Part shown: in pieces, positions 28,923-37,523 of the stretch | How positions within the stretch are numbered: the first letter of the stretch is position 1 | Layout of the letters: each line of letters begins with the position of its first letter | Assembly (NCBI GenBank): GCA_031761875.1 | Contig: CP134492.1 | Coordinates: forward strand, 1,364,001-1,428,000 | Length of the DNA: 64,000 bases | Direction of reading: 5' to 3' | Source of the DNA: Bacillaceae bacterium IKA-2 | Lineage (GTDB): Bacteria; Bacillota; Bacilli; Bacillales; Anaerobacillaceae | Notes under the pieces: model-generated | Told to the model about the DNA's origin: nothing | Database searches by the model: none | What the model saw: only the letters and a program-made list of their open reading frames with translations | Position numbers and translations under genes: made by a program

Positions 28923-29173
28923 AAAAAAAGCCTGCAATCCATAGTTGGATTGCAGGCTCTCATAATTATGTAGTCTCCCGCTCTGACGCAGCCTCTAGTG
29001 TCTCAAAACCCGCCTTTTAGCAGGTGGGTATTCGCAATTACTGTCTCAACTTCCAATTAGCTTACTTGGCTTGCTGTTCAAATAACAATTTTGAATTCCC
29101 GTAATTAATACATCGGTTTGAGACGACTTATGCACACGTTCATCGCAGGATCACGTTAAAAAATAACTTCTAT
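28923..29173 (-). ncRNA. standalone structured ncRNA, probably 6S-like
   Basis: On the minus strand a TTGATT-17-TATTAT promoter leads into a gene-free region that ends in a strong terminator (13-bp stem, 28929-28958, then seven T). Between them lie a closing stem (GTCGTCTC with GAGACTAC), an inner stem (GCA-A-GCC with GGCTGC), a large open bubble and an apical hairpin (ACCCACC with GGCGGGT). That rod-with-bubble layout, and a TTTGAACAGCAAGCC segment, resemble Firmicute 6S RNA (an RNA polymerase regulator). The family call is from memory of the fold, not an alignment; the predicted ~250 nt is longer than usual. Confidence 0.5.
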
Positions 29174-29179
29174 ATGTAT

Positions 29180-29208
29180 ATAATAATACTTTTTTGATTT
29201 CGAATCAA
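29180..29208 (-). promoter_or_regulatory. promoter of the minus-strand ncRNA
   Basis: Read on the minus strand, TTGATT (29208-29203) and TATTAT (29185-29180) are separated by exactly 17 nt. It points at the structured region and away from the downstream acetyltransferase gene. Confidence 0.6.
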
Positions 29209-29342
29209 TAGTGTTTTTTTTCCAAATCTTCAACTAGACAACTTTAAAAAAATAAAAAAATGTAGAAATAGCAGGAAATACCACTAGTGATGTTAAATTA
29301 TCTAGTATTAAAAAGAAATATTTTTGTGTGAAGGATTAAAAA

Positions 29343-29353
29343 GGGGGGGGGGG
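29343..29353 (+). repeat. 11-G homopolymer overlapping a ribosome binding site
   Basis: Eleven consecutive G lie six nt before the ATG of the acetyltransferase gene and form its Shine-Dalgarno region. Such a tract is prone to slippage, which would change spacing to the start codon. Confidence 0.9.
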
Positions 29354-29358
29354 ACGCA

Positions 29359-29901
29359 ATGTGTTTCTTTGAAACAGATCGATTATTTTTACGACCGTTA
29401 GAAAAAGAAGATGCGCAAGCTATCCATAATTTAGTGGCTGACAAAGAATTAGCTCGAACAACATTAAACATACCATATCCTTATCCGGATGGTTTGGCAG
29501 AGCAGTTGGTTAGTCGCGCCAATGAAAAAATGAAAAGGGGTAGCCATTATTCATTTGCAATTATCCTCAAAGGCACGATGCAGTTCATTGGCTCAATCTC
29601 TTTAGATATTGCCTTAAATCACAAAAGAGCAGAAATGTCCTATTGGATTGGAAAGCCTTTTTGGGATAAGGGTTATGTAACGGAAGCAGGAACAAGAATT
29701 ATTAAATATTCTTTCGAAGAATGTCATGTGAATCGGGTTTGGGCAGCGGTTATGAAAAAAAATAAACCCTCGATTGAAGTGATGAAAAAACTTAATCTAT
29801 TTTACGAAGGTACATTTTCTCAGCATGTTTTAAAATGGGGAGTTTATGAAGATGTATCTTATTACGGGATTGTTAAGGATCAATATCAAAAAATTGACTA
29901 G
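29359..29901 (+). CDS. GNAT acetyltransferase, RimJ/RimL type
   Basis: This 180-residue protein begins FETDRLFLRPLEKEDA and carries IGSISLDIALNHKRAEMSYWIGKPFWDKGYVTEA, the acetyl-CoA-binding region of RimJ/RimL-like N-acetyltransferases (YdaF/YoaA type). The closing segment VNRVWAAVMKKNKPSIEVMKKLN is the usual GNAT C-terminus. The target is unknown. Its ribosome binding site is the unusual 11-G tract. No neighbour suggests a specific substrate. Confidence 0.88.
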   Translation: MCFFETDRLFLRPLEKEDAQAIHNLVADKELARTTLNIPYPYPDGLAEQLVSRANEKMKRGSHYSFAIILKGTMQFIGSISLDIALNHKRAEMSYWIGKPFWDKGYVTEAGTRIIKYSFEECHVNRVWAAVMKKNKPSIEVMKKLNLFYEGTFSQHVLKWGVYEDVSYYGIVKDQYQKID

Positions 29902-29957
29902 AACATTCTTGTCGAGTAAAATTACCTATACAGGTATTTAACGAAGGGGTGATTACT

Positions 29958-30122
29958 ATGACTGAAAAAGAAAAGAACTGCTCAAGTGGTACATGACAAA
30001 CGAGTAATCGTTCATCAATAGGGACTAAAGGAAAAGGATCTGCAAAACTTCCGATATGACCTGGGATGTATGTATGGCTTCTGGTAGGAGCTATTTATAT
30101 CGTTATTCAGTTATTTAATTAA
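29958..30122 (+). pseudogene. small membrane-protein ORF interrupted by two in-frame UGA codons
   Basis: ATG 29958 follows a good AAGGGGTG site. The 54-codon frame reads MTEKEKNCSSGT-UGA-QTSNRSSIGTKGKGSAKLPI-UGA-PGMYVWLLVGAIYIVIQLFN and ends in TAA at 30120-30122, just before a strong terminator. The C-terminal 18 residues form a hydrophobic helix. Ribosome binding site, continuous coding character and terminator suggest a once or still functional gene. Each UGA could be a mutated TGG (Trp), or could be recoded; TGA is a normal stop elsewhere in the window. I do not recognise the family. Confidence 0.5.
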
Positions 30123-30126
30123 AAAA

Positions 30127-30163
30127 ACCAGTCAACACAAACAATTGTGTTGACTGGTTTTTT
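30127..30163 (+). terminator. strong intrinsic terminator after the UGA-containing ORF
   Basis: A 14-bp perfect stem (ACCAGTCAACACAA with TTGTGTTGACTGGT), ACAA loop and T5 tail. The A-run before it allows function on both strands. Confidence 0.92.
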
Positions 30164-30305
30164 GGGCGAGGTTTCTTCGAAGTATTAGGAGTAATGTTAG
30201 TAATAATCAGTCCTGAATCCTGGATCTCAAGCCAGGAAACGATTTTTTATAAAATTTTATGTTAAAATACACTTGAGAAAAAATGAATGGAGGTTTTTAT
30301 TAACG

Positions 30306-30653
30306 ATGAAGCCGATACAATTAGAAAGCGTTCAGCAAAATCTTAAAAAATATACAAATAAACCGATATATATTCATTTAGAAACGACGAACGGAGCATA
30401 TGCTGCTCATTACAATGAAGGAGCTATGGCTGTTAGTGCGTTCATCCGAAATGGAAAAGTGGAATTTTCACAAGGAAAGATAACTGGTGATGGTCCATAC
30501 CGAGTCGGTCTTAAGATTGAAGACGGATGGATCTATGCCCAAGGATTAACGGATTGGGAAGTTGACAATGAAGGAAGATTACTTTTGGCCGGGCATGATA
30601 GTGAAGGGAAAATCGCTATTTCATTACAAATAAGTGAGCGACCATTTTCTTAA
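30306..30653 (+). CDS. yojF: YojF family protein (DUF1806)
   Basis: This 115-residue protein (IQLESVQQNLKKYTNKPIYIHLETTNGAYA, later GPYRVGLKIEDGWIYAQGLTDWE) matches YojF, which is encoded next to bshB2 (yojG) in bacilli. Its biochemical role is unknown; the conserved pairing suggests a link to bacillithiol metabolism. ATG 30306 follows GGAGG; an in-frame ATG at 30273 lies upstream of that site. bshB2 starts 62 bp downstream. Confidence 0.88.
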   Translation: MKPIQLESVQQNLKKYTNKPIYIHLETTNGAYAAHYNEGAMAVSAFIRNGKVEFSQGKITGDGPYRVGLKIEDGWIYAQGLTDWEVDNEGRLLLAGHDSEGKIAISLQISERPFS

Positions 30654-30714
30654 AAGGAAAAGCATGCTGTCACAAATACAGTGTTATAAATTTTAATTTA
30701 AAGGAGAATCATTT

Positions 30715-31371
30715 ATGAAGCAGAAACATGTTTTAGTTGTTTTCCCTCATCCAGACGATGAATCCTTTGGACCGGCTGGAACAATTGCAAACTTTACAAA
30801 ATCAGGTATTCCTGTAACATATGCTTGTCTAACGCTAGGAGAGATGGGAAGAAATATGGGAAATCCACCATTTGCAAATCGTGAATCTTTGCCACAATTA
30901 CGCAAACAAGAACTTATCGATGCTTGTGAGATTTTGGGAATAAAAGACCTAAGAATGCTTGGCTTTCGTGATAAGACGATCGAATTTGAAGATGAGATAG
31001 AAGTTATCGCTGCAATAAAAAAGATTATTGTCGAGGTGCAGCCTTCTTTAATTATTACACATTATCCTGGTCACGGAGTTCATCCTGATCATGATGCAAC
31101 AGCCAGAGCCACAGTAGCAGCAGTTAAGGAATTATCTGCTGAGAAGCGACCAGAGCTTCATTGTATGGCGATCACTAAAAATCGTGAACAAATGCTTGGA
31201 AAACCACAAATTGTTAATCAAGTTACGGAAATGATGGATATTAAAGTCGCTGCAATTAAAGCGCACCGATCCCAAACAGAAGCAATCTTTAAAGAGGGCA
31301 CGGACAAAAAAGCCAAGTTAAAAAAATGGTTACAAGAAGAACAGTTTTGGCTTTATCGTGTTGAAAATTAA
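30715..31371 (+). CDS. bshB2: bacillithiol biosynthesis deacetylase BshB2
   Basis: This zinc hydrolase (LmbE/PIG-L fold) removes the acetyl group from GlcNAc-malate in bacillithiol synthesis. The PHPDDE metal motif is near residue 12, with TLGEMGR and the catalytic HPDHDAT segment; 218 residues is normal. ATG 30715 follows AAAGGAGAATC. The stop lies within a tandem AAAATTA repeat (31365-31400). Confidence 0.93.
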   Translation: MKQKHVLVVFPHPDDESFGPAGTIANFTKSGIPVTYACLTLGEMGRNMGNPPFANRESLPQLRKQELIDACEILGIKDLRMLGFRDKTIEFEDEIEVIAAIKKIIVEVQPSLIITHYPGHGVHPDHDATARATVAAVKELSAEKRPELHCMAITKNREQMLGKPQIVNQVTEMMDIKVAAIKAHRSQTEAIFKEGTDKKAKLKKWLQEEQFWLYRVEN

Positions 31372-31400
31372 AAATTAAAAATTAAAAATTAAAAATTAAA
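31365..31400 (+). repeat. tandem 7-bp repeat AAAATTA x5 spanning the bshB2 stop
   Basis: Five units of AAAATTA begin in the last codons of bshB2 and run into the intergenic region. Each unit contains TAA, so length changes would not extend the protein in most frames. Confidence 0.85.
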
Positions 31401-31477
31401 TAGTTGGAAAGGTGGAAAGTTGGAAAGGAAAAGTCAAAAGCAAACCAACTAACGCCTAACCAGCTATCCAACCGTTC

Positions 31478-32137
31478 TTACATCACTTCCCACTTTCGTA
31501 TGGTTGCTATTTCCAAGAGGCGTGGTTCTGGTTTTACAGCAATAGGATTCCCGACTAATTCAAGAACACCCAAATCTGAAAAACTATCACCATAAGCAAA
31601 GCTATTTTCCCAATCAATATAATCGTTTGCAAGTGAAGCGTATATTTGATCTTTTTTGAGTTCGCCATGAACGTGCATCACAGGTGTTTTGTTATCAAAT
31701 TGTTTATTTTTGTAAGGAATGCTTGTTCCAATCAAGCAATCGATGGGAAGATTTTTAGCGACAACCTCTAATAAAGGTAAAAAAGCTCCTGATACTAGCA
31801 TAATATAATAACCATCTTTATGATGCTGTTCTAATTTTTGTAAAACTGACTTACTTAAGTCACTACTCATTTTGGTGCCGAGGTCCACGAAAAAATGATC
31901 AATTTCAGATTTGGAATTTTTCTGAAACGACGATATGTAGGATCGCATTGAATACTCTTTCATCTTTTGTTCAGAATAAAATTTACATTTATAACCAGCA
32001 TACATGAGGGAAATTTTCGTAATAAAAAAGCGATATTTTTTGCTATAAATAGGGTGTTTTTTTAAATGTTCCATCATTAAGGGAAATGTTTCATCTGGAT
32101 AAAGCGTTCCATCAAAATCGAAAATAGCTACCTTCAT
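31478..32137 (-). CDS. HAD-IB family phosphatase
   Basis: This 219-residue protein has the HAD motifs DFDGTLYPDET at the N-terminus, LVSGAF (motif II), a Lys-containing ELKKDQIY segment and GDSFSDLGVLELVG (motif IV). The PSP-like HAD-IB layout with a helical cap (residues ~20-80) indicates a small-molecule phosphatase, substrate unknown. It starts at ATG 32137, with AAAAGGAGCGAT upstream on the minus strand. It converges with bshB2. Confidence 0.88.
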   Translation of the reverse strand: MKVAIFDFDGTLYPDETFPLMMEHLKKHPIYSKKYRFFITKISLMYAGYKCKFYSEQKMKEYSMRSYISSFQKNSKSEIDHFFVDLGTKMSSDLSKSVLQKLEQHHKDGYYIMLVSGAFLPLLEVVAKNLPIDCLIGTSIPYKNKQFDNKTPVMHVHGELKKDQIYASLANDYIDWENSFAYGDSFSDLGVLELVGNPIAVKPEPRLLEIATIRKWEVM

Positions 32138-32303
32138 CGTATCGCTCCTTTTAATTTTTTTTGATCATCACTAATTGTATATTTTTGTTAATTGTTTTTG
32201 CAAGTAAAGTGTTTAAGAGTTTAAAAAGCGAGTGTTGCCATTGAATTACTTAAAAATAGGATGATAGCAAAAAGGGCATACTATTTTTAAGGAGGTGTGC
32301 AGC

Positions 32304-32492
32304 ATGGCAAAGAAAAAATCAACAGAAAATAGTGGTGCAGAAGTAGCGGGAAATTTAGATAATCAAACTGATCATCATAGTTACAATGAAGTAAACAAAG
32401 GAACAGAGATGACTTATGAACAACTAAGTGACGCATTTTTTAAAGGCACCATTGATGATGAGATTGACTACGATAAATCAAAAGAAAATTGA
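32304..32492 (+). CDS. small YozQ-like protein (DUF4025)
   Basis: This 62-residue hydrophilic protein starts MAKKKSTENSGAEVAG and has a C-terminal YEQLSDAFFKGTIDD segment that resembles the YozQ/DUF4025 family of spore formers. ATG 32304 follows AAGGAGGTGTGCAGC, a near-ideal ribosome binding site. Function unknown; the family suggests a sporulation-phase protein. Confidence 0.65.
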   Translation: MAKKKSTENSGAEVAGNLDNQTDHHSYNEVNKGTEMTYEQLSDAFFKGTIDDEIDYDKSKEN

Positions 32493-32587
32493 TCTTAGGG
32501 ATTTTGAGAAGATAATCGAATTATTTGTTATTTTCTAAAATAATAAGTAGGTGCTAAAGATAGACAAGGAGTTTGGATTTTTATTAT

Positions 32588-32642
32588 AAAAAGGATGATA
32601 GCTATGACTTTATTAGAAAGAGTCGATGCTATCATCCTTTTT
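32588..32642 (+). terminator. bidirectional terminator
   Basis: AAAAAGGATGATAGC (32588-32602) pairs with GCTATCATCCTTTTT (32628-32642), with an inner GACT/AGTC stem. A and T runs at both ends let it serve the YozQ-like gene (+) and the aminopeptidase gene (-). Confidence 0.92.
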
Positions 32643-32647
32643 CAATT

Positions 32648-33880
32648 TCACAAAGCCCAATTTCCATTTCTAAATATAGGTTCACGGTTTCCATCTTTCG
32701 TTTCACCGTCAATAGTCAATTCACTTGAACCAATCATGAAATCAACATGAGTAATACTTGTGTTTGCACCGTGTTGTTGTAGTTCTGCTTTGGACATTGT
32801 CTTTCCACCTTCAAGGTTAAAGGAATAGGCACTACCAATAGCTAAATGGCTTGATGCATTTTCATCAAACAAGGTATTATAAAAAATGATATTTGAATTA
32901 GAAATCGGTGAATCGTCAGGAACTAGCGCTACTTCTCCTAAGAAGTGTGATCCTTCATCCATATCGATTAAGCCTTCTAAAGTTTCATAGCCTTCTTCAG
33001 CAGAAAAATCAACAATTTTTCCGTTTTTGAATGTTAAGCTAAATTTATCAATAACATTGCCGCTGTAATTTAATGGTTTTGAACTAGAGACAACACCGTT
33101 GACGCCATCTTTTTTCGGAAGTGTAAACACTTCTTCCGTTGGCATATTCGCAACAAATGTTACTCCAGCCTCGTTCGAACCACCACCACCAACCCAAAGG
33201 TGTTTTTCAGGAAGTTCAATTGTTAAGTCAGTCCCTGGACCCTTATAATGAAGCTTCGTATATTTTTTGTTGTTTAAATAATCAACTTTATTAAGAAGTG
33301 TCTGATTATGCTCTTGCCATGCTGCAACAGGATCTGCGACGTCAGCACGAGTTGCTTGAAAAATCGCTGTCCACAGCTTTTCAATACTCTCATCACCCTT
33401 TGTATCAGGGAAAACTTTTTCGGCCCATTCTTTTGAAGGAGCGGCAAGTACACACCAGCTAACTTTATCAGCTTGAATGTAATTACGGTATTTTTCTAAC
33501 GCTTTGCCAGCTGTTTTATTGGCATTAGCAATTCGATTTCGATCAATACCTTTTAGTAAATCAGGATTAGAGGCAACAATGCTCATAAACGCTGCTCCAT
33601 TTTCGGCCATTTCTTCAAAGCCTTTAGCTTTCCAAATAGGGTACTCTGTGAAGGCTTCATCAGGTGCAAGCGTGTATTTTAATAAAGATAATTGTTCATC
33701 GTTCCATTCAACATGAACGTTCTTTGCTCCAGCCTGATATGCTTTTTTAGCTATAAGTTGGACAAACTCGATATTATTAGTAGGTGCATTTATCACTAAT
33801 GTTTGATTCTTTTGGATATTAATGCCGACCTTTACTGCTAGCTCTGCATATTTTTCTAAGTTTTCCTCAAATTTACTCAA
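32648..33880 (-). CDS. aminopeptidase, M29 family (AmpS/PepS type)
   Basis: This 410-residue metallo-aminopeptidase has the M29 signature region near the C-terminus: the metal ligands Glu in DMDEGSHFLGEVALV, the FYNTLFDENASSHLAIG segment with His, and HVDFMIGS. It is a cytosolic peptidase of broad specificity by family. It starts at TTG 33880 (minus strand) after GTGAGGGATA. It is transcribed alone. Confidence 0.92.
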   Translation of the reverse strand: MSKFEENLEKYAELAVKVGINIQKNQTLVINAPTNNIEFVQLIAKKAYQAGAKNVHVEWNDEQLSLLKYTLAPDEAFTEYPIWKAKGFEEMAENGAAFMSIVASNPDLLKGIDRNRIANANKTAGKALEKYRNYIQADKVSWCVLAAPSKEWAEKVFPDTKGDESIEKLWTAIFQATRADVADPVAAWQEHNQTLLNKVDYLNNKKYTKLHYKGPGTDLTIELPEKHLWVGGGGSNEAGVTFVANMPTEEVFTLPKKDGVNGVVSSSKPLNYSGNVIDKFSLTFKNGKIVDFSAEEGYETLEGLIDMDEGSHFLGEVALVPDDSPISNSNIIFYNTLFDENASSHLAIGSAYSFNLEGGKTMSKAELQQHGANTSITHVDFMIGSSELTIDGETKDGNREPIFRNGNWAL

Positions 33881-34098
33881 ATTGGGTATCCCTCACTTTT
33901 GTTTTTTTACTTCATTAATATATTTTACCAAAAATAATTTGAAAATGAAAATTTTGGGACGATTAGTGCCAATTATAACCAATAAAAGTGCCGTAATTAA
34001 ATAGAAAATCACTGAAAAAACAGAAAATTGTTTCCCTATAGATAAGCGAACTGATAAGATATTGTAAGTAATGATCTATTTGAAAGGAGATGCCTTTC

Positions 34099-35259
34099 GT
34101 GAAAGTTAAATCTAAAGCAATAATAAAAAAAATAGTAGCATATACGCTAGCTTTTTTGCTGCTATTTAGCGGTTATGTGATTTTATCTGTTTATTATTGG
34201 TCAATAACAGACGAAGGACGTCTGCCACCAAAAACTGCTGTGATTCTTCATGCAGTCAATAATAATATCATAACATCTGATATGAAAACACCAAAATTCC
34301 TAGTCAAATCAAGCCCCTCGAAAATTGCAAGAGAAGAAATTACTATGCCCTTATCAGAAGATATTTCGATTTTTGGACGAGTGTATTATCCCAAAAGTGA
34401 AGGTCCACATCCAATCATCTTATATTATCACGGTGGTGCATTTTTAGAAGGTTATGGAAGCATTGAAACGCATGACAATATTATTCGTGCTTTGTCTGCA
34501 AGGACAGGGAGTGTCGTGATTGCTGTTGGATACCGTGTGGCTCCGGAATATATTTTTCCAACTGCTGTAGAAGATAGTTATGCCACTTTAATATGGGCCT
34601 ATGAACAGGCTGAACGGTGGAATGGTGATAAGGATCGGATTGCCGTAGTAGGAGATAGTGCAGGCGGAAATTTAGCTACTGCAGTTGCAATAATGGCCAG
34701 GGATGAACGAGGACCTAGTATTGTTGCCCAAGCCCTACTTTATCCATTAACAACCTTTCAAGACTTACCTTTACGGTCACGGATTATGTATGATAGTGGT
34801 TATTATTTATTGTCAAGAAATGTCATGTCCCGGTCCCGTGAATTGTATACACCATTAGAAGAAATGTGGTTAAGTCCTTACCTTTCCCCTTTGAATGCCG
34901 AAAATCTTGCAGACTTACCAGCTGCGCTGATTATTACAGCTGAATTTGATCCTCTACGTGATGAAGGGGAACAATATGGCCAAAGACTTGCTGAAAGTGG
35001 TGTTCCTGTCAGACATTTACATTATAAAGGGGTCATGCATGGATTTATCTCGTTTTATGAAGTGATGGAATTAGGCGAGCATGGATTAGCAGAAACTGCT
35101 TTATTTTTAAGGCAGGCATTTCAAGAACCAGAGGTTAATCCTGAACAATATGAACAAAAGATTATTGGAACTAATCAAGGTGCAAAGAAAATCCGCGAAT
35201 ATATAGAGGCCTATGCTATGGCTGCTTTTATCATTGTAAAGGATATAAGCGCTAGATAA
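34099..35259 (+). CDS. membrane-anchored alpha/beta hydrolase (HSL-type esterase)
   Basis: This 386-residue protein has an N-terminal transmembrane anchor (residues ~8-30) and a hormone-sensitive-lipase-type esterase domain with the oxyanion motif YYHGGAF, nucleophile elbow GDSAGG, an acidic residue in EFDPLRDEG and catalytic His in MHGF. GTG 34099 is nine nt after AAAGGAG; an ATG at 34090 directly abuts that site and is unlikely. It likely acts outside the membrane on short-chain esters (inference). An extra C-terminal stretch of about 60 residues follows the hydrolase core. Confidence 0.88.
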   Translation: MKVKSKAIIKKIVAYTLAFLLLFSGYVILSVYYWSITDEGRLPPKTAVILHAVNNNIITSDMKTPKFLVKSSPSKIAREEITMPLSEDISIFGRVYYPKSEGPHPIILYYHGGAFLEGYGSIETHDNIIRALSARTGSVVIAVGYRVAPEYIFPTAVEDSYATLIWAYEQAERWNGDKDRIAVVGDSAGGNLATAVAIMARDERGPSIVAQALLYPLTTFQDLPLRSRIMYDSGYYLLSRNVMSRSRELYTPLEEMWLSPYLSPLNAENLADLPAALIITAEFDPLRDEGEQYGQRLAESGVPVRHLHYKGVMHGFISFYEVMELGEHGLAETALFLRQAFQEPEVNPEQYEQKIIGTNQGAKKIREYIEAYAMAAFIIVKDISAR

Positions 35260-35322
35260 CAGCCAAATAACTAGTCTTCTGCTCTTAATTTGTAAACGTG
35301 AGGATAAAAATGAGGTGATTAA

Positions 35323-36195
35323 ATGAAGCTAGGTTATGCTTGTTTAAATGTAACTTTAGGAACGAAAATGCGAACCTGTCGGATCAAAACAGTAGAATTA
35401 TTAGGAAACGAAAAAATAAAGGAACTAACAATCGCTAACTTAAAGGAAGTCAGAAAAATACTACAATGGAATATCGACAATGAGATTGATCTTTTTCGGA
35501 TTAGTAGTGATATCGTTCCATTTGGGAGTCATCAAATTTTGACTTGGGATTGGTGGCTTGATGAAGAGGTTTTAGCAATAACTGAACAGATAAAAGCACT
35601 GAAACAAGAAAATAGTAGTAGGCTAACTGTACATCCTGGTCAGTATACAATTATTAATTCTCAGTCTCAAAAAGTTGTCAAAAATGCTTTTTCTGATTTA
35701 GAGTACCACAATAAGTTATTAAATCTAGTTGGTGGAACGGATATGGTTATTCATGTTGGCGGTGTTTATGGTGATAAAGAAGCAGCAAAAAAACGCTGGA
35801 TTACTAATTACAAAAGATTAAGTGACGACATTAAAAGCAAGTTAATATTAGAAAATGATGACAAATCTTTTCATCTAAAGGACATAATCGATATTCATAG
35901 TGAAACAGGAGTGCCGATTTGTTTTGATATTCATCATCATAACTTGAACAAAAGTGAAGACTTCGATTTAGGAAGGGGTCTAGATCAAGTCATCCAATCA
36001 TGGAAGGGAATTAGAAAACCGAAAATGCATATTAGTTCTGGAAAAAATTCTATACTTGATCGATCTCATCATGATTATATTTTGGAAGAGGACTTTACGG
36101 CATTTATGACTATTTTAAAAGACAATGACGTCGACATTATGTTTGAAGCAAAAAAGAAAGAGTTAGCAGTTTTGAAAATTATAAATAAAGTGTGA
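35323..36195 (+). CDS. uvsE: UV DNA damage endonuclease UvsE
   Basis: UvsE (UVDE) nicks DNA 5' of UV photoproducts in an alternative excision repair route. The 290-residue TIM-barrel protein shows LGYACLNVTLGT, FRISSDIVPFGSH, LTVHPGQYTIINS, HVGGVYGDK, LENDD and CFDIHHHN, the metal-binding motifs in the expected order. ATG 35323 follows GAGGTGATTAA. It lies 28 bp before patA and may be co-transcribed with it. Confidence 0.93.
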   Translation: MKLGYACLNVTLGTKMRTCRIKTVELLGNEKIKELTIANLKEVRKILQWNIDNEIDLFRISSDIVPFGSHQILTWDWWLDEEVLAITEQIKALKQENSSRLTVHPGQYTIINSQSQKVVKNAFSDLEYHNKLLNLVGGTDMVIHVGGVYGDKEAAKKRWITNYKRLSDDIKSKLILENDDKSFHLKDIIDIHSETGVPICFDIHHHNLNKSEDFDLGRGLDQVIQSWKGIRKPKMHISSGKNSILDRSHHDYILEEDFTAFMTILKDNDVDIMFEAKKKELAVLKIINKV

Positions 36196-36223
36196 GTACT
36201 GATGTCTTGAAAGGAAGTTATAA

Positions 36224-37378
36224 ATGGAACATTTAATTAACAATCAAGTAAAAAACATTCAAATTTCTGGTATCCGCCAATTTTTCAACATGGTAGCTAA
36301 GGTCCCAGATGCGATTCAACTTACAATTGGTCAACCAGATTTTCCAACTCCTGACCATATTAAAGAAGCAGGTAAAAAAGCAATTGACGAGAATAGGACA
36401 GGCTACACGAAAAATAGAGGGCTAGATGAGCTTTGCCTTGCAGCAACGGAATTTCAAAAAAGTAAATATGGACTTTCTTATGATCCAAAAACAGAAGTAA
36501 TCACAACAGTGGGAGCTAGTCAGGCGATTGATATTAGCTTGCGGACGATTTTAGAAAAAGGTGTCGAAGTAATTCTTCCAGGACCTGTATATCCAGCCTA
36601 TGAACCAATTATTAAAATGTGTGGCGCTATTCCAGTTTACATTGATACAAGAGAAACAAATTTCAAATTAACTGCAGCACAAATTGAAGGAGCGATAACT
36701 GATAAAACAAGATGTGTTATCCTCCCATACCCTGCTAACCCGACAGGCTGTATTTTAACAGAAGTTGAATTAGCGGCAATTGCTGATGTATTGAAAGACA
36801 AAGATATTTTTATTGTTTCTGATGAAATATATAGTGAGTTAGTTTACGGTCAATCGCACCGTTCAATTGCTTCGTTTCCAGAAATGAAAGCAAAAACACT
36901 CATCATCAATGGACTCTCAAAATCACATGCAATGACCGGATGGCGGATTGGCTTTGTTTTTGCTCCTGAAAATATTAGTAAGCATATCTTAAAAGTACAC
37001 CAATACAATGTAAGTTGTGCAAGCTCGATTTCCCAATATGCGGCATCTATTGCTTTAACAGCAGGTGTTAATGATGCAGATACAATGAGAATTGAATATC
37101 AGCGGCGGCGTGATTATGTTTACGACCGCTTAGTATCGATGGGGATCGATGTCGTAAAACCAGAAGGGGCTTTTTATTTATTTCCTTCGATAGAAAAGTT
37201 TGGAATGAGTGCCGATGAATTTGCAACAAGACTACTTCAAGAGGGAAAAGTTGCTTGTGTTCCAGGTACAGCTTTTTCAAGTTACGGAGAAGGCTATCTA
37301 CGCATCTCTTACGCTTATAGTATGGAAATTCTTGAAGAAGGCTGTAATCGAATTGAGAAATTTATCCTAACTATGTAA
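36224..37378 (+). CDS. patA: PLP aminotransferase class I (PatA-like)
   Basis: This 384-residue fold-type I aminotransferase closely resembles B. subtilis PatA (N-acetyl-LL-diaminopimelate aminotransferase in lysine/peptidoglycan precursor synthesis). It shows TIGQPDFPTPDHIK, YPANPTGC, SDEIYSELVY, the PLP lysine in NGLSKSHAMTGWRIG and the closing LRISYAYSMEILEEG. Aspartate aminotransferase is the main alternative. ATG 36224 follows AAAGGAAG. A terminator follows at 37475. Confidence 0.88.
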   Translation: MEHLINNQVKNIQISGIRQFFNMVAKVPDAIQLTIGQPDFPTPDHIKEAGKKAIDENRTGYTKNRGLDELCLAATEFQKSKYGLSYDPKTEVITTVGASQAIDISLRTILEKGVEVILPGPVYPAYEPIIKMCGAIPVYIDTRETNFKLTAAQIEGAITDKTRCVILPYPANPTGCILTEVELAAIADVLKDKDIFIVSDEIYSELVYGQSHRSIASFPEMKAKTLIINGLSKSHAMTGWRIGFVFAPENISKHILKVHQYNVSCASSISQYAASIALTAGVNDADTMRIEYQRRRDYVYDRLVSMGIDVVKPEGAFYLFPSIEKFGMSADEFATRLLQEGKVACVPGTAFSSYGEGYLRISYAYSMEILEEGCNRIEKFILTM

Positions 37379-37474
37379 GAGCGACCAACTTATATAGAAA
37401 ATCGGTATTGAGATAAGTTAGAAAATTTATCATGAAAAAGGTTTTTAGTCACGTACAATTTAATTAAAAATATA

Positions 37475-37523
37475 GAAAAAGGATTTGGCGATCATACAAG
37501 ATTAGCCTATCCTTTTTCTTTTT
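37475..37523 (+). terminator. terminator after patA
   Basis: GAAAAAGGAT (37475-37484) pairs with ATCCTTTTTC (37509-37518), with inner GGC/GCC, followed by a T tail. The 310-bp gap before the next small gene otherwise holds a short GCCCA/TGGGC hairpin near 37613-37634 that I cannot assign. Confidence 0.85.

Noticed and set aside
29958-30122. Genome-wide reassignment of UGA to Trp
   Set aside because: TGA is the natural stop of several intact genes in this window (for example cas7, cas4, msrA), and TGG encodes Trp throughout.
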